NCBI RefSeq assembly: GCF_004801255.1
Contig: NZ_CP036295.1
Span: forward strand, 805,001 to 869,000
Reading direction: 5' to 3'
Length of the DNA: 64,000 nt
DNA from: Desulfovibrio desulfuricans
GTDB lineage: Bacteria; Desulfobacterota; Desulfovibrionia; Desulfovibrionales; Desulfovibrionaceae
The translations under genes were made by a program, and so were the position numbers. The first letter of the stretch is position 1, and every line of letters starts with the position of its first letter. This document shows, one piece after another, positions 35,213-43,915 of this stretch. A model generated the notes under the pieces. It was given only the letters and a program-made list of their open reading frames with translations, had not been told where the DNA came from and ran no database searches.

Positions 35213-35967
35213 TTCTTCACAATGTTCGGGCAGACAATGCCTGGGGCCTGCGCACATGCAGGCGAGGGGCATTGATGGCGGCGCTGGCGGTGGTGATGCT
35301 TTTGGGCGGCTGCTCCGCCCCGACGGACGACAGCAACAGAACCGTCAACGTCACCGGTGATTTTGGCACGCCTTTTCAGGTGCAGATAAACAACTTTGTG
35401 CGCCGTCAGCCGCCAGCCGTATATGTGGCCCCCCAGACCGTGCTGGGGCGCAGGCCGCGCGCCCTGTTTGTGCCGTTGCGGGCCACCCAGCAGATCGCCA
35501 ATCCCGTGAGCTTTAGCGAAATGCTCTCGCGGCAGGTCTGGCAGGTCTGGTTGTCGCTCAACGCCTTTCAGACGCTGGAGTACGCCCCCCAGGGGGCGCC
35601 GTACGAACCCTCGCGCGCCATTGCGCTTGCACGCCAGCGCGGGGCCGAGATGGTCGTGGGCGGTTACATCAACCATTATATGGACGGCGGCAGCGGCGGC
35701 TCAAGCTCTCTTTCGCTGGCCATGGAAGTGTACGACGCCCGCTCGGGCACCTTGCTGTGGTCAATGGCCCAGGGCGGGCTTATGGAAGCGCGTCAGGTGC
35801 ACGATTTTTATCTTTTCTCCATCCGCGAGCGTAACCCCGGCGATCCTTCGGGCTTCATCGCCCGCTCGCTGGCCTGGGACATGGGGCGGGAGGTTCTGGC
35901 CTGGGTTGACCCCTCCTCCAGGGAAAAATCCTTTTTTGACACCGTCTTTGGCAGCAAGGCTTTTTAG
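35209..35967 (+). CDS. Predicted lipoprotein (CsgG/LpoB-like fold suspected)
   Basis: A 252-residue exported protein. A basic N terminus (LRTCRRGALMAALAVVMLLGG) leads to a lipobox LLGGCS near residue 35, so it should be cut and lipidated at that Cys. The mature part contains RALFVPLRATQQIANPVSFSE, RGAEMVVGGYINHYMDGG and AMEVYDARSGTLLWSMAQGG, an alternating pattern recalling CsgG, LpoB and FlgO-like lipoproteins. Assignment to that superfamily is by pattern only. ATGA coupling with the preceding gene. Confidence 0.7.
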   Translation: MILHNVRADNAWGLRTCRRGALMAALAVVMLLGGCSAPTDDSNRTVNVTGDFGTPFQVQINNFVRRQPPAVYVAPQTVLGRRPRALFVPLRATQQIANPVSFSEMLSRQVWQVWLSLNAFQTLEYAPQGAPYEPSRAIALARQRGAEMVVGGYINHYMDGGSGGSSSLSLAMEVYDARSGTLLWSMAQGGLMEARQVHDFYLFSIRERNPGDPSGFIARSLAWDMGREVLAWVDPSSREKSFFDTVFGSKAF

Positions 35968-36396
35968 GACGCCTGCCCGTCGGCTTAACGCCTGCCCGGC
36001 CTGCTCTCGCAAGCCGCTTGCAGGGACAGCCTGAAGTAGAATGCCCGTTTTGGCCGAGGTTGTGCTTTTTGTAGCAACATGGCTAAGGCGGGCATTTTGT
36101 TATATCTTACGGTGCAGTGCGCGTCTGGCCGTAGTCCCGGCCGCAGTCCTGGCCACTGTCCTGGCCGGGCATGGAGCCGGGGCGGGATACCCCTTTTTTT
36201 GACGTGCTGTAAGCGAAGAAAAAGCCCTGTTTGACGAAGCCCTTGCCACAGGATAAGTAGCAAGAAATACTAGGGCTGTTCACTTCATCACAAGCTGCTT
36301 TGCGCGCAGGCCTTGCAGGCGGCTCGATGACGCGGCTGGGGAGCCTTGCCGGATCTTTCCTGTAATATGTGGAAAGCGGCAGAAAGGAGTTTTGCC
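35968..36396. other. Non-coding gap with terminator and short tandem repeats
   Basis: No gene is supported in these 429 bases. A hairpin at 36040-36096 (AATGCCCG against CGGGCATT, with an inner GTTG...CAAC) followed by TTTGT probably terminates the lipoprotein operon. At 36134-36169 a 12-base unit, GTCCyGGCC plus three bases, is repeated three times. A short G4/C4 stem at 36179-36193 is followed by seven T. The ribosome-binding site of the next gene lies near 36384-36389. Confidence 0.5.
36040..36100 (+). terminator. Probable terminator of the envelope operon
   Basis: AATGCCCG (36040-36047) pairs with CGGGCATT (36089-36096), followed by TTGT. An inner hairpin extends the structure. The stem begins 73 bases after the lipoprotein stop. 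Confidence 0.55.
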
Positions 36397-39393
36397 GTGT
36401 GCGCTAAGATGCATGGTATTTATTTTGACAGGCAGGACAGAGACATTCTGGCCCTGGTCAACCGTATTTTGGAATCCGACGGCAAACAGTCGGACACATT
36501 TCTTTTTGACCCAAGCCTGCATCCCCATGGCATCAAGGAGCTGGTGGCAACGCCCGTTTCACGCATGGCGTACGCCGTCATAAACCTGCTGCGCAACCTG
36601 CAGGCGGGGCGCACCCAGGCCAGGGACCGTCTGCTTGCCCTCAAGACGCTGTACGACGAGGTGCTCAACAGCGCGCACTCCGCCCTGCGGCGCAATACGG
36701 CGCGTGCGCTCATGCAGATCATGAAGAGCATGGTGCGCGCCCACGGCGACCACCTTGAGCAGCTCAAGCTGGCCCATGATTTCAGGCGCACCGTGCAGGG
36801 CACGCCCCGCGTGGTGCGGCGCATGCTGGCCCGCTATCACCTGCCTGAAATGCCCGAAAGCTGGAACCAGCTGGCATTTGACGACCACGTATACGACGCC
36901 AACACCAAGGGGCGCAAAACCCCCACGCACCTGATCATGGACGCCTGGATCAAGGGCATGCGCTCCCTCACCGTGGCCTACGAATACTGGGTGCAGCCCG
37001 AGGCCGCGCGGGAGATACTGCGCGCTGCGGAAATAACCGGCATTGCCGTGCGTATCGGCCTGGAATTTCAGCTGCCGTTTTACGGGCGCTTTATCAGCCT
37101 GTTCTGGATTCCTCGCGGGTTCAGCTCCAACGAGGATTTTCTGGAATTTTTGCACAGCCCAAAGATGGCGGAGCTCATGAAGCGCGGGCGCGAGGTGCTG
37201 CGCTGGCGGCGTGAGCGCGTGCTGGAAAGTCTGGCGCTGTGGAACGAGCATCAGCGCCCGAAGCTGGAAGCCCAGTGGGAAGTGCCCGTGCCGGAGATGA
37301 CCGGCGAGGCGTTTTTGCGGCATGTGGGCCGGGGGCAGGCTTCTGCCCTGCACCTTGCCGAGGCCCTGCACCTCCATGTGCTGCCCTCGTTGCGCGAGCG
37401 TGCGGCCCTGCTGCGCGAGAGCGAGGGCGACGAAGTCGCCGCCGAGCTGGTGTTTCTGGAAAATCTGGGGGCGGAATACATTGCCGACCACTGGCTTTCG
37501 CCGCAGGAACACCCCGAAATGCCCGACCTCAACAACCCCTGCGCGCGCGGCCAGTTGCCGCCGCTCATGCAGCTCTCTGTGGGCGAGCTCACCCGCGAGC
37601 TGTCGGAGCTCAACCCCGGCTACCGCCTTGTGCTCACCACCAAGGGCCTGAGCGTTGAAGACGTGGCCGAGCTGTTGTGGGACAGCCAGGGCAGCATAAG
37701 CCACCTCGAAATTTTCAACATGCGCGGCTGGATGGAAGGCAAGCATGCCAGCCTCAAGGCCATCAGCGAACTGCAGCAGGCGCTCAACGAAGGGCTTGGC
37801 CCGCGCGTCAAGCAGATGATCCGGCTCATGGCGCGGCGTATGTGCAGTCAGGACGAGGAGCGCGCGGCCAAGTTCAGGCACATCCTGCACAACGTGCCAA
37901 AATTGTGGGAGCATTACCGCAACAAGCCCCTTGGCTCGCGTCTGGGCACAAGCTCCGTGAGCCGCGATTCGTACGGCATGGGCTTTGTGCTGCGCGAGAC
38001 CCTGCCCGCGCGGAGCCGCAAGTTTTACGCCCGTGACGAAAAGCAACCTGATATCCCCGTGTGTTCGCCGGTGGAGGAATGCGTGCGGTACACCATCCCG
38101 CGCAATCCCTCGCCCTGGCAGCGGGCCTTGAGCGTGCTGAGCCCCCTGCCGGGCTGTCGGCATCTGGGCATGAAGCGGCACACGGTATGGAAGACCGCCA
38201 GCGTTGATTTCAAGGTATGCGGCAAGGGCAACGTGCTCAATCTGGGCGGGCTCAGCCTGACCAGCGGCAACGGCCTGCTGGGCAAGCCCAGCGTCAAGGG
38301 AAGCGAGCCGCTGGGGGCTGCCTACCTCAACAGCACCTTCTGCAACTGCCTCAAGGTGCTGCTGGGCTTCTGCCCGGCGTTTTTCTCCTTTATGTACACC
38401 CAGAACTGGTGGTTTCTGGCCTGGTTCGGCACGGTTATCTGGTTTGGCATCACTGGCGTGCGCAATGTGGTGCAGATGGTCATGGCCGCCAAGGGGGCCA
38501 CGCGGTCAACGCTTATCCACTGGAAAGACCAGGTAAATGTAAGCCGCCTGTGTGATTCGCTCATGTTTACGGGTTTTTCCGTTTTGCTGCTCGAAATGCT
38601 GGTGCGTGTGCTGCTGCTTGACAGAACCCTCGGCATTACGGCGGCCCAGACGCCATGGGTGGTCTTTGGCGTGCTCAGTCTGGTCAACGGCATCTACCTG
38701 TGCGCGCACAATGTTTTTCGCGGTTTTCCCAAAGAGGCGGCCATTGGCAACCTTTTTCGCAGCATACTGGCTATCCCCGTGTCTTCGCTGTACAACTGGG
38801 CGCTGTACCAGATGGCCTTTTTTATGGGCGTGGACAACCCCACCATATATCTGGTGCCCAGTGCCGCGGTTATTTCCAAAATGGCGTCAGACACGGTTGC
38901 CGCGATTATCGAAGGCTATGCCGACAGCCAGGTCAACCTGCGCATGCGCAGGTGGGACTACCGCAGCAAGCTGGCCAACGTTTTTGACTGCTATACGCGC
39001 CTTGAGCTGCTGTTTCCCGACGAGGACGCGCTGATCAAGCTGGCCAAGACGGGCGGCATGCAGGGCAGCGGCGGCGTGATGGGCAAGGAGCTTGAACGGG
39101 CCTTTATCATCAACGCGCTGGATCTTATGTATATATGGTTTTACCAGCCGCGTGCCCAGGATGCCTTCAGGCAGATAGCCCGAGTCATGCCCGAGGCCGA
39201 CCGCAACGTGCTTGCCAGGGCGCAGCTTGTGCTCACGCGCGAGCGCGAGGTCAGCCAGATGCTGGTGGACGGCCTGCTTGGGCGTAATTTTTCCCGGCCG
39301 CTGGCGTTTTATCTGGACAAACGCAAGGAATACCTGCGTCGCTTGAGCCGCCTGTGCCGACCCGGAAAAATGCGCGAGCCGGGCAGTTTTTGA
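36397..39393 (+). CDS. Large (998 aa) membrane protein of unknown function
   Basis: A 998-residue protein I do not recognise. Residues 1-600 are soluble, helix-rich and charged, with no P-loop, kinase or protease motif that I can see. Four or five hydrophobic helices cluster at about 655-850 (CPAFFSFMYTQNWWFLAWF, GFSVLLLEMLVRVLLLD, WVVFGVLSLVNGIYLCA, ILAIPVSSLYNWALYQMAFF). A basic C-terminal domain of about 140 residues follows. AAAGGAG sits seven bases before the GTG at 36397; the ATG at 36409 is an alternative. It stands alone on its strand. The frame is continuous with GC-rich codon use throughout, so it is a real gene. Confidence 0.7.
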   Translation: MCAKMHGIYFDRQDRDILALVNRILESDGKQSDTFLFDPSLHPHGIKELVATPVSRMAYAVINLLRNLQAGRTQARDRLLALKTLYDEVLNSAHSALRRNTARALMQIMKSMVRAHGDHLEQLKLAHDFRRTVQGTPRVVRRMLARYHLPEMPESWNQLAFDDHVYDANTKGRKTPTHLIMDAWIKGMRSLTVAYEYWVQPEAAREILRAAEITGIAVRIGLEFQLPFYGRFISLFWIPRGFSSNEDFLEFLHSPKMAELMKRGREVLRWRRERVLESLALWNEHQRPKLEAQWEVPVPEMTGEAFLRHVGRGQASALHLAEALHLHVLPSLRERAALLRESEGDEVAAELVFLENLGAEYIADHWLSPQEHPEMPDLNNPCARGQLPPLMQLSVGELTRELSELNPGYRLVLTTKGLSVEDVAELLWDSQGSISHLEIFNMRGWMEGKHASLKAISELQQALNEGLGPRVKQMIRLMARRMCSQDEERAAKFRHILHNVPKLWEHYRNKPLGSRLGTSSVSRDSYGMGFVLRETLPARSRKFYARDEKQPDIPVCSPVEECVRYTIPRNPSPWQRALSVLSPLPGCRHLGMKRHTVWKTASVDFKVCGKGNVLNLGGLSLTSGNGLLGKPSVKGSEPLGAAYLNSTFCNCLKVLLGFCPAFFSFMYTQNWWFLAWFGTVIWFGITGVRNVVQMVMAAKGATRSTLIHWKDQVNVSRLCDSLMFTGFSVLLLEMLVRVLLLDRTLGITAAQTPWVVFGVLSLVNGIYLCAHNVFRGFPKEAAIGNLFRSILAIPVSSLYNWALYQMAFFMGVDNPTIYLVPSAAVISKMASDTVAAIIEGYADSQVNLRMRRWDYRSKLANVFDCYTRLELLFPDEDALIKLAKTGGMQGSGGVMGKELERAFIINALDLMYIWFYQPRAQDAFRQIARVMPEADRNVLARAQLVLTREREVSQMLVDGLLGRNFSRPLAFYLDKRKEYLRRLSRLCRPGKMREPGSF

Positions 39394-39407
39394 TCCGCAG
39401 GCTCCTT

Positions 39408-39439
39408 ATTGCGGCGTACAATGGCTAAAAACTGATACT
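39408..39439 (+). promoter_or_regulatory. Possible weak promoter before the structured RNA region
   Basis: TTGCGG (39409-39414) and GATACT (39434-39439) are 19 bases apart, longer than the 17-base optimum. It is the only candidate before the hairpin-rich stretch and is weak. Confidence 0.25.
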
Positions 39440-39444
39440 AAGCT

Positions 39445-39640
39445 AATTAATTGGCATGGTTGCTAGCCATGCCGCAGGTATTGATACCTGGAGCGCGGCT
39501 GCACACTTTCGTGCCGCATGTGCGGCGCATGCCGCCGTAACTGGGCCTGCCCCATCCACAAGCGAAGTATGGGGACGACGCGGTTCCCGTCTTCACGCCA
39601 CCGATGAGAGATACTTTCATCGGTGGTTTTTTGTTTTTTT
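39445..39640 (+). ncRNA. Hairpin-rich RNA candidate ending in a strong terminator
   Basis: A run of stems lies between the 998-residue protein and the alcohol dehydrogenase: GGCATGG/CCATGCC (39453-39473), CAGGTAT/ATACCTG (39475-39490), alternative GCGGC/GCCGC pairings (39495-39535), CCCCAT/ATGGGG (39550-39574), and a terminator stem (39598-39626). It is either a small RNA or a structured 3' untranslated region of the upstream gene. No riboswitch family was recognised. Confidence 0.4.
39598..39640 (+). terminator. Rho-independent terminator upstream of the alcohol dehydrogenase region
   Basis: CCACCGATGA (39598-39607) pairs with TCATCGGTGG (39617-39626), followed by TTTTTTGTTTTTTT. It isolates the alcohol dehydrogenase from upstream transcription. 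Confidence 0.88.
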
Positions 39641-39946
39641 GGGGGGGGAGAAAAGATGGGCGCGGGGCAAAACTTGCGTATCATATCACGGTTTTGTTTC
39701 AAGCGTGCATGTTGTGTGGTCAACCAATCAATGGTGTGATTGTGCAAAAAAGAACCACTGAAAGCAATAATATGTGCAAAAAAGAACTTGAGACTGCAAA
39801 AAAAAGAGAAAAAAAGAACTAGACAAATGCGACGATATGCTTGCATTGCCATTTTATATGGTCTATTTTTATCCACAGGAGTAATTCATACCTATGACAG
39901 AGCTATTATGTATTGTTGTAGCCCTGTATAACAAAAGGAGTCACGG
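39641..39946. promoter_or_regulatory. AT-rich control region of the alcohol dehydrogenase gene with direct repeats
   Basis: These 306 bases are markedly AT-richer than the rest of the window. The 15-mer TGTGCAAAAAAGAAC occurs at 39741-39755 and 39773-39787 (32-base period), with a looser third copy from about 39793. A-tracts at 39746, 39778, 39798 and 39810 could bend the DNA. A possible promoter is TTGCAT (39841-39846), 17 bases, TATTTT (39864-39869). No gene is supported; a 34-codon frame at 39827-39931 lacks a ribosome-binding site. Confidence 0.45.
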
Positions 39947-41146
39947 ATGAGCACAGATCTTAAGAGCATGCATATGGGTCAGATCACCTCGTTCTTTATC
40001 CCCAACGTCACTCTGGTTGGCGAGGGTTGTTCCAAAGAGATTCCTGCTCGCCTGAAAAGCATTGGCGGGGCCAAACCACTGGTTGTTACCGACCAGGGCA
40101 TTGTGAGCGTCGGCATTCTCAAGCAGATTACCGACATCCTTGACGCCGCCAAGATGAAGTACGCCATATACGACAAAACAATCCCCAACCCCACCGACAA
40201 CAACGTCGCTGAAGCTTTTGAAGTATACAAAAAAGAAAAGTGCGACAGCATCATTACCCTTGGCGGCGGCAGCTCCCACGACTGCGGCAAGGGCGTGGGC
40301 TTTCTGGCCGGCAACGGCGGCAAAATCCACGACTATGAAGGCGTGGACAAGTCCAAAAAGCCCTTCCCCCCGTATGTTGCGGTAAACACCACCGCTGGCA
40401 CGGCCTCGGAAATGACGCGTTTCTGCATCATCACAGACACCTCGCGCAAGGTTAAGATGGCCATCGTCGACTGGCGCTGCACCCCCAGCGTGGCCATTGA
40501 CGATCCCATCCTGATGATGGGCATGCCCCCGGCGCTTACCGCCGCCACCGGCATGGACGCTCTGACCCATGCCGTGGAAGCCTACGTATCCACCGCTGCC
40601 ACGCCCATGACCGACGCCTGTGCTGAAAAAGCCATGGAATACATCAACCGCTACCTGCGCCGCGCCGTTGCCAACGGCCGCGACAAGGAAGCCCGCGAAG
40701 GCATGTGCTACGCCCAGTACCTCGCCGGTATGGCCTTCAACAACGCCAGCCTCGGCCACGTGCACGCCATGGCTCACCAGCTTGGCGGCTTCTACGACCT
40801 GCCCCATGGCGAATGCAACGCCATCCTTCTGCCGCATGTGAGCGAATACAACCGTATCTCCAGCCGCCGCCGCTTTGGCCGCATCGCCCAGCTGCTGGGC
40901 GAGCTCACCCAGGGCATCAGCTCGGACGAAGCCTCGCGCAAGGCCATCACCGCCATCAACATCCTGTCCAAGGATGTGGGTATCCCTGAAGGCCTGATCG
41001 CCCTGGGCAAAAAGTATGGCAAGGAAGTGCGCGAAGCCGACATCCCCACCATGACCGCCAATGCCCAGAAAGACGCCTGCGGTCTTACCAACCCCCGCTC
41101 CATGACCGATGCGGCCGTGGCTGCCATCTACAAGGCTGCCCTGTAA
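39947..41146 (+). CDS. adh: Iron-containing alcohol dehydrogenase
   Basis: A 399-residue group III (iron-activated) dehydrogenase interconverting an alcohol and aldehyde with NAD(P). Metal ligands fit Asp204 and His208 (GMDALTHAVEAY), His273 and His287 (HVHAMAHQLGGFYDLPHG). The cofactor loop is LGGGSSHDCGKG (residues 105-116). AAAAGGAG precedes the ATG. Codon use is strongly biased towards preferred codons, which with the AT-rich upstream region suggests high expression. In Desulfovibrio such enzymes serve ethanol oxidation. Monocistronic, ended by a perfect hairpin. Confidence 0.92.
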   Translation: MSTDLKSMHMGQITSFFIPNVTLVGEGCSKEIPARLKSIGGAKPLVVTDQGIVSVGILKQITDILDAAKMKYAIYDKTIPNPTDNNVAEAFEVYKKEKCDSIITLGGGSSHDCGKGVGFLAGNGGKIHDYEGVDKSKKPFPPYVAVNTTAGTASEMTRFCIITDTSRKVKMAIVDWRCTPSVAIDDPILMMGMPPALTAATGMDALTHAVEAYVSTAATPMTDACAEKAMEYINRYLRRAVANGRDKEAREGMCYAQYLAGMAFNNASLGHVHAMAHQLGGFYDLPHGECNAILLPHVSEYNRISSRRRFGRIAQLLGELTQGISSDEASRKAITAINILSKDVGIPEGLIALGKKYGKEVREADIPTMTANAQKDACGLTNPRSMTDAAVAAIYKAAL

Positions 41147-41218
41147 CCGCCGGTCGGCATGACGGTAGACTGAACTGTCCTGCGGCGCAGGCTGACTGCC
41201 CGACAGGAACGCACAAAT

Positions 41219-41252
41219 AAAAGAACGGCGCGGAATATCCGCGCCGTTCTTT
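41219..41252. terminator. Terminator of the alcohol dehydrogenase gene
   Basis: AAGAACGGCGCGGA and TCCGCGCCGTTCTT pair perfectly around ATA, followed by TT on the plus strand. It is nearly symmetrical and may work on both strands. Confidence 0.85.
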
Positions 41253-41283
41253 TGCTGGCGGGCACGCAGTCACCCAGAAAACA

Positions 41284-41316
41284 AAAAAAGCGGCATGGAG
41301 TCCATGCCGCTTTTTG
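41284..41316. terminator. Terminator of yedF (bidirectional)
   Basis: AAAAAGCGGCATGGA (41285-41299) pairs with TCCATGCCGCTTTTT (41301-41315). On the minus strand the stem is followed by T residues, ending yedF. Confidence 0.85.
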
Positions 41317-41351
41317 CATATCCGGGCAGCCCATGCCCGTCGGCCTGCGCC

Positions 41352-41954
41352 TCAGGGCCGGATGACCTTGCCGGCCAGATCAAGGCTCGTGACTATATCA
41401 AGCATGTTTGAGGTGTCACCCACCGTCTTTGCTTCCAGCAGGCCAAAATGCGCGAGGCATGTGCCGCATACCAGCACCGACACGCCTTCCGCCTCCAGCT
41501 TTTTCAGCGCATCCAGTGCAGGGCCGGGGCACGACGCCAGTTTGACGCCGCCGTTGATCAGTATAACACGCCACAACCTCTGACCCAGTTCCGGCAACGT
41601 CGCCAAAAAGTTGCCCATAAGTTTGGCGCCCAAGGCGTCGTCGCCACGGCCTATGGTTTCGGTGGTTATGAGCACAAGGGTGCGGTTGCCGCAGACGGTG
41701 GCCGGGGCTTCCTGCGCAGCCGGTTGCGGGGCGGGGGCTTCTGCGCCCGCAGCTGCGCTGACGCGCCAGCAATCTGGGCCTTCCTGGGTCACGGCGACTG
41801 TAAAACCACGCCCTTCCAAAAAACGCTTCACGTTTTCGCGTGCGGGCTCGTTGTCCACCAGAACTTCAAGCGCGTCGGCTCCGCCGCTCAGGGCGTCGCG
41901 GCTGCGCATGACAGGCTGGGGGCAGGCAAGCCCCCTGCAATCAAGCAGTTCCAT
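41352..41954 (-). CDS. yedF: YedF-like sulfurtransferase / selenium metabolism protein
   Basis: A 200-residue two-domain protein. The N-terminal SirA/TusA-like domain (residues 1-70) has the CPxP motif, LDCRGLACPQPVM, with Cys12 (by my count) as the persulfide carrier. The C-terminal DsrE-like domain (about 90-195) contains LVLITTETIGRGDDALGAKLMGNFL and VLVCGTCLAHFGL with two cysteines. This arrangement defines the selenium-metabolism YedF family, often found with SelD and selenoproteins. GGAG lies seven bases before the ATG at 41954, better than the ATG two codons earlier. No sel genes lie in the window. Confidence 0.88.
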   Translation of the reverse strand: MELLDCRGLACPQPVMRSRDALSGGADALEVLVDNEPARENVKRFLEGRGFTVAVTQEGPDCWRVSAAAGAEAPAPQPAAQEAPATVCGNRTLVLITTETIGRGDDALGAKLMGNFLATLPELGQRLWRVILINGGVKLASCPGPALDALKKLEAEGVSVLVCGTCLAHFGLLEAKTVGDTSNMLDIVTSLDLAGKVIRP

Positions 41955-42052
41955 GAGCATTCTCCAGCAGTATTATGTGAGATTTACAACTATTAAGGCT
42001 AAGCGTAGTGAGAAACAAGCCGATAGGCAAGTCAAACGAAGGTAGGCATCTC

Positions 42053-43720
42053 ATGGGCATGGCTCTTCAAATTATAATTATTGCCGCACTGGGCGGTTTG
42101 ACAGTATTGGGCGGCGTGCAGGGCATGGGCTGGCTTGCAGTCGCCATTGCTGCTGCGTGCGCGGCTGCCGACGCGTGGCTGTGGCAGGCCCGGCGAGGCC
42201 GGTGCGCACGGCTGGGCCAATGCCTCGACGACGCTTCTGCTGCATCCGCCGCCGAGGGAGATGTGGAACTGCGGGCCGTGCAGTGCATCGATGCCCTGCG
42301 CGAAACGCTGAAAACCAGGGTTGATGCGCAGGTGGTGGATTCGCTGCAAGCGCATAACCGCGAGCTTGAGGCCAGGCTCAAGGAAGCCGTCGAGCTGGCG
42401 GAAACACTGCGCAAACGGCGCGGGCGCGGCGTCGTCGCCCTGAACAAGGCCCACGACGTGTGCAAAAGGCTTTCTGGCGACATGCGCAAGCTTGCCAGCC
42501 TTATCAAGGACGTTAACGGCGCGGTTGCCGTGCAGCGCGACAGGCTTGAAGACACGAGCTCCGCCATGGAACACGTGGCCGATTCCGCCAGTCAGGCGTC
42601 CATACGCGTGCGCGAGCTTTCGGAGTCCGCGCAGAGCTCCAGCGCCAGCGCGGCCACGGGCGAGCAGGAGGTCGAGGGCGCTGTAGGATCCATAGACAGC
42701 GCGCGCGACACCATTGTTCTGCTCAAGGAGGCCATGGCCGGCCTGGGCGAAAAAGCCAGCAACATCGGTCAGGTCATGAACGTTATCAATGAGGTGGCGG
42801 ACCAGACCAACCTGCTGGCCCTTAACGCCGCCATTGAGGCGGCTCGCGCGGGCGAAGCCGGACGCGGCTTTGCCGTGGTGGCCGACGAGGTGCGCAAGCT
42901 GGCGGAAAAAACCATGGGCGCCACCAAGGAAGTGGAAGAGGCCGTCAAGGCTATTCAGGATGAAACCCGGCGAAATGTGCTGACCGTGGACAAGGCCGCC
43001 CAGCTGAGCGTTGACGCGGCCGACAAGGCCAACAACGCCGGTGACGTGATGCGCGCCATTCTGCAAAGCATGGCCGATACCGCCGGGCATTTGACCACCA
43101 TTGCGGCTGGCGCGGCGGAGCAGTCGGAGCACAGCGCGGGAACCAACGGCGCACTGGAAGAAATTCGCGGTGCAGCGGAAAACACGTCCAGAAATATGGA
43201 AGTGTTTACGGCATCGCTGCTGACGTTCCAGAGCGGCATGGAAGAGCTGGACATGATTGTCAACGCGCTGGTGGCGGGCGATTATGATCAGGCCACCTCA
43301 GACAATTTTGTGGACTGGACGCCCAGGCTGGCGCTGCATGTGCCGCTGGTGGACAGGGAGCACAGGCTGCTGATCGACTACATCAACGAGCTGTACCAAA
43401 CCATGACGCACAACAAGCCGGTTTCCGACCTTGCAGCGGTGCTCAAAAAGCTGCGCGATTACACGGCCACGCACTTCAGCGATGAAGAAAAGCTGTTTAA
43501 CGTGCCCGCGTACAAGGCGGCAGCCGAGCATATGCAGATACACAAAAAGTTTGTCGCCAAGCTGGACGAGGTGGAAGAACAGCTGCGCATGGGCACGGCC
43601 ACGGTGAGCATGGATTTGCTGACATTTCTCAAGGACTGGCTCGTGCAGCACATCATGGGGACAGACCCTACCTATCTGCCCTTCCTCAGGCCGGAGGACA
43701 AGGAACCCGCATCGGTGTAG
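42053..43720 (+). CDS. Methyl-accepting chemotaxis protein with C-terminal bacteriohemerythrin domain (DcrH-like)
   Basis: A 555-residue receptor. Two short hydrophobic segments near the N terminus (residues 4-25 and 25-45) probably anchor it. There is little periplasmic sequence and no HAMP. The signalling domain contains the CheA/CheW hairpin tip [22 protein letters not shown]. The last 120 residues are hemerythrin-like, with diiron ligands in [33 protein letters not shown] and [10 protein letters not shown]. In D. vulgaris DcrH this domain binds O2, so aerotaxis is the likely role. GAAGGTAGG precedes the ATG at 42053. Confidence 0.92.
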   Translation: MGMALQIIIIAALGGLTVLGGVQGMGWLAVAIAAACAAADAWLWQARRGRCARLGQCLDDASAASAAEGDVELRAVQCIDALRETLKTRVDAQVVDSLQAHNRELEARLKEAVELAETLRKRRGRGVVALNKAHDVCKRLSGDMRKLASLIKDVNGAVAVQRDRLEDTSSAMEHVADSASQASIRVRELSESAQSSSASAATGEQEVEGAVGSIDSARDTIVLLKEAMAGLGEKASNIGQVMNVINEVADQTNLLALNAAIEAARAGEAGRGFAVVADEVRKLAEKTMGATKEVEEAVKAIQDETRRNVLTVDKAAQLSVDAADKANNAGDVMRAILQSMADTAGHLTTIAAGAAEQSEHSAGTNGALEEIRGAAENTSRNMEVFTASLLTFQSGMEELDMIVNALVAGDYDQATSDNFVDWTPRLALHVPLVDREHRLLIDYINELYQTMTHNKPVSDLAAVLKKLRDYTATHFSDEEKLFNVPAYKAAAEHMQIHKKFVAKLDEVEEQLRMGTATVSMDLLTFLKDWLVQHIMGTDPTYLPFLRPEDKEPASV

Positions 43721-43755
43721 CGGCACGTCGGCTCAGGCGGTTTGCCGTCAGTTTC

Positions 43756-43783
43756 AGGAGGCCCACACGGGCCTCCTTTTTTG
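43756..43783 (+). terminator. Rho-independent terminator of the hemerythrin chemoreceptor gene
   Basis: AGGAGGCCC and GGGCCTCCT enclose an ACAC loop, followed by a T run. It starts 36 bases after the stop. Confidence 0.9.
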
Positions 43784-43800
43784 TTGCAGGCCGCAAATAA

Positions 43801-43830
43801 GGGCGTCGCCATGGGGCAGCGGCGACGCCC
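43801..43830 (-). terminator. Stem-loops downstream of the acyltransferase gene
   Basis: GGGCGTCGCC (43801-43810) pairs with GGCGACGCCC (43821-43830); on the minus strand TTATTTG follows. A second stem CAGGTTGCGGG/CCCGCAACCTG (43874-43911) lies nearer the stop. Together they may end the minus-strand gene; neither has a full T run. Confidence 0.45.
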
Positions 43831-43915
43831 TGCGCGCCTGCTGGCGCAAATTGCCGTGAGGGACGGCTGATGGCAGGTTGCGGGCGTGCCCTGGGGTGCA
43901 CCCGCAACCTGAATG

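Noticed and set aside
36559..38181. A 540-codon open frame on the minus strand
   Set aside because: It is opposite the 998-residue protein, with shadow-type composition and no ribosome-binding site.
39827..39931. 34-codon hydrophobic peptide frame before the alcohol dehydrogenase
   Set aside because: No ribosome-binding site, and it lies in the AT-rich control region; no evidence of selection can be seen.
39913..39934. Rex-like operator TTGTTGTA...TATAACAA before the alcohol dehydrogenase
   Set aside because: Half-sites are imperfect, the total length (22 bases) is more than the usual 18, and it runs into the ribosome-binding site.
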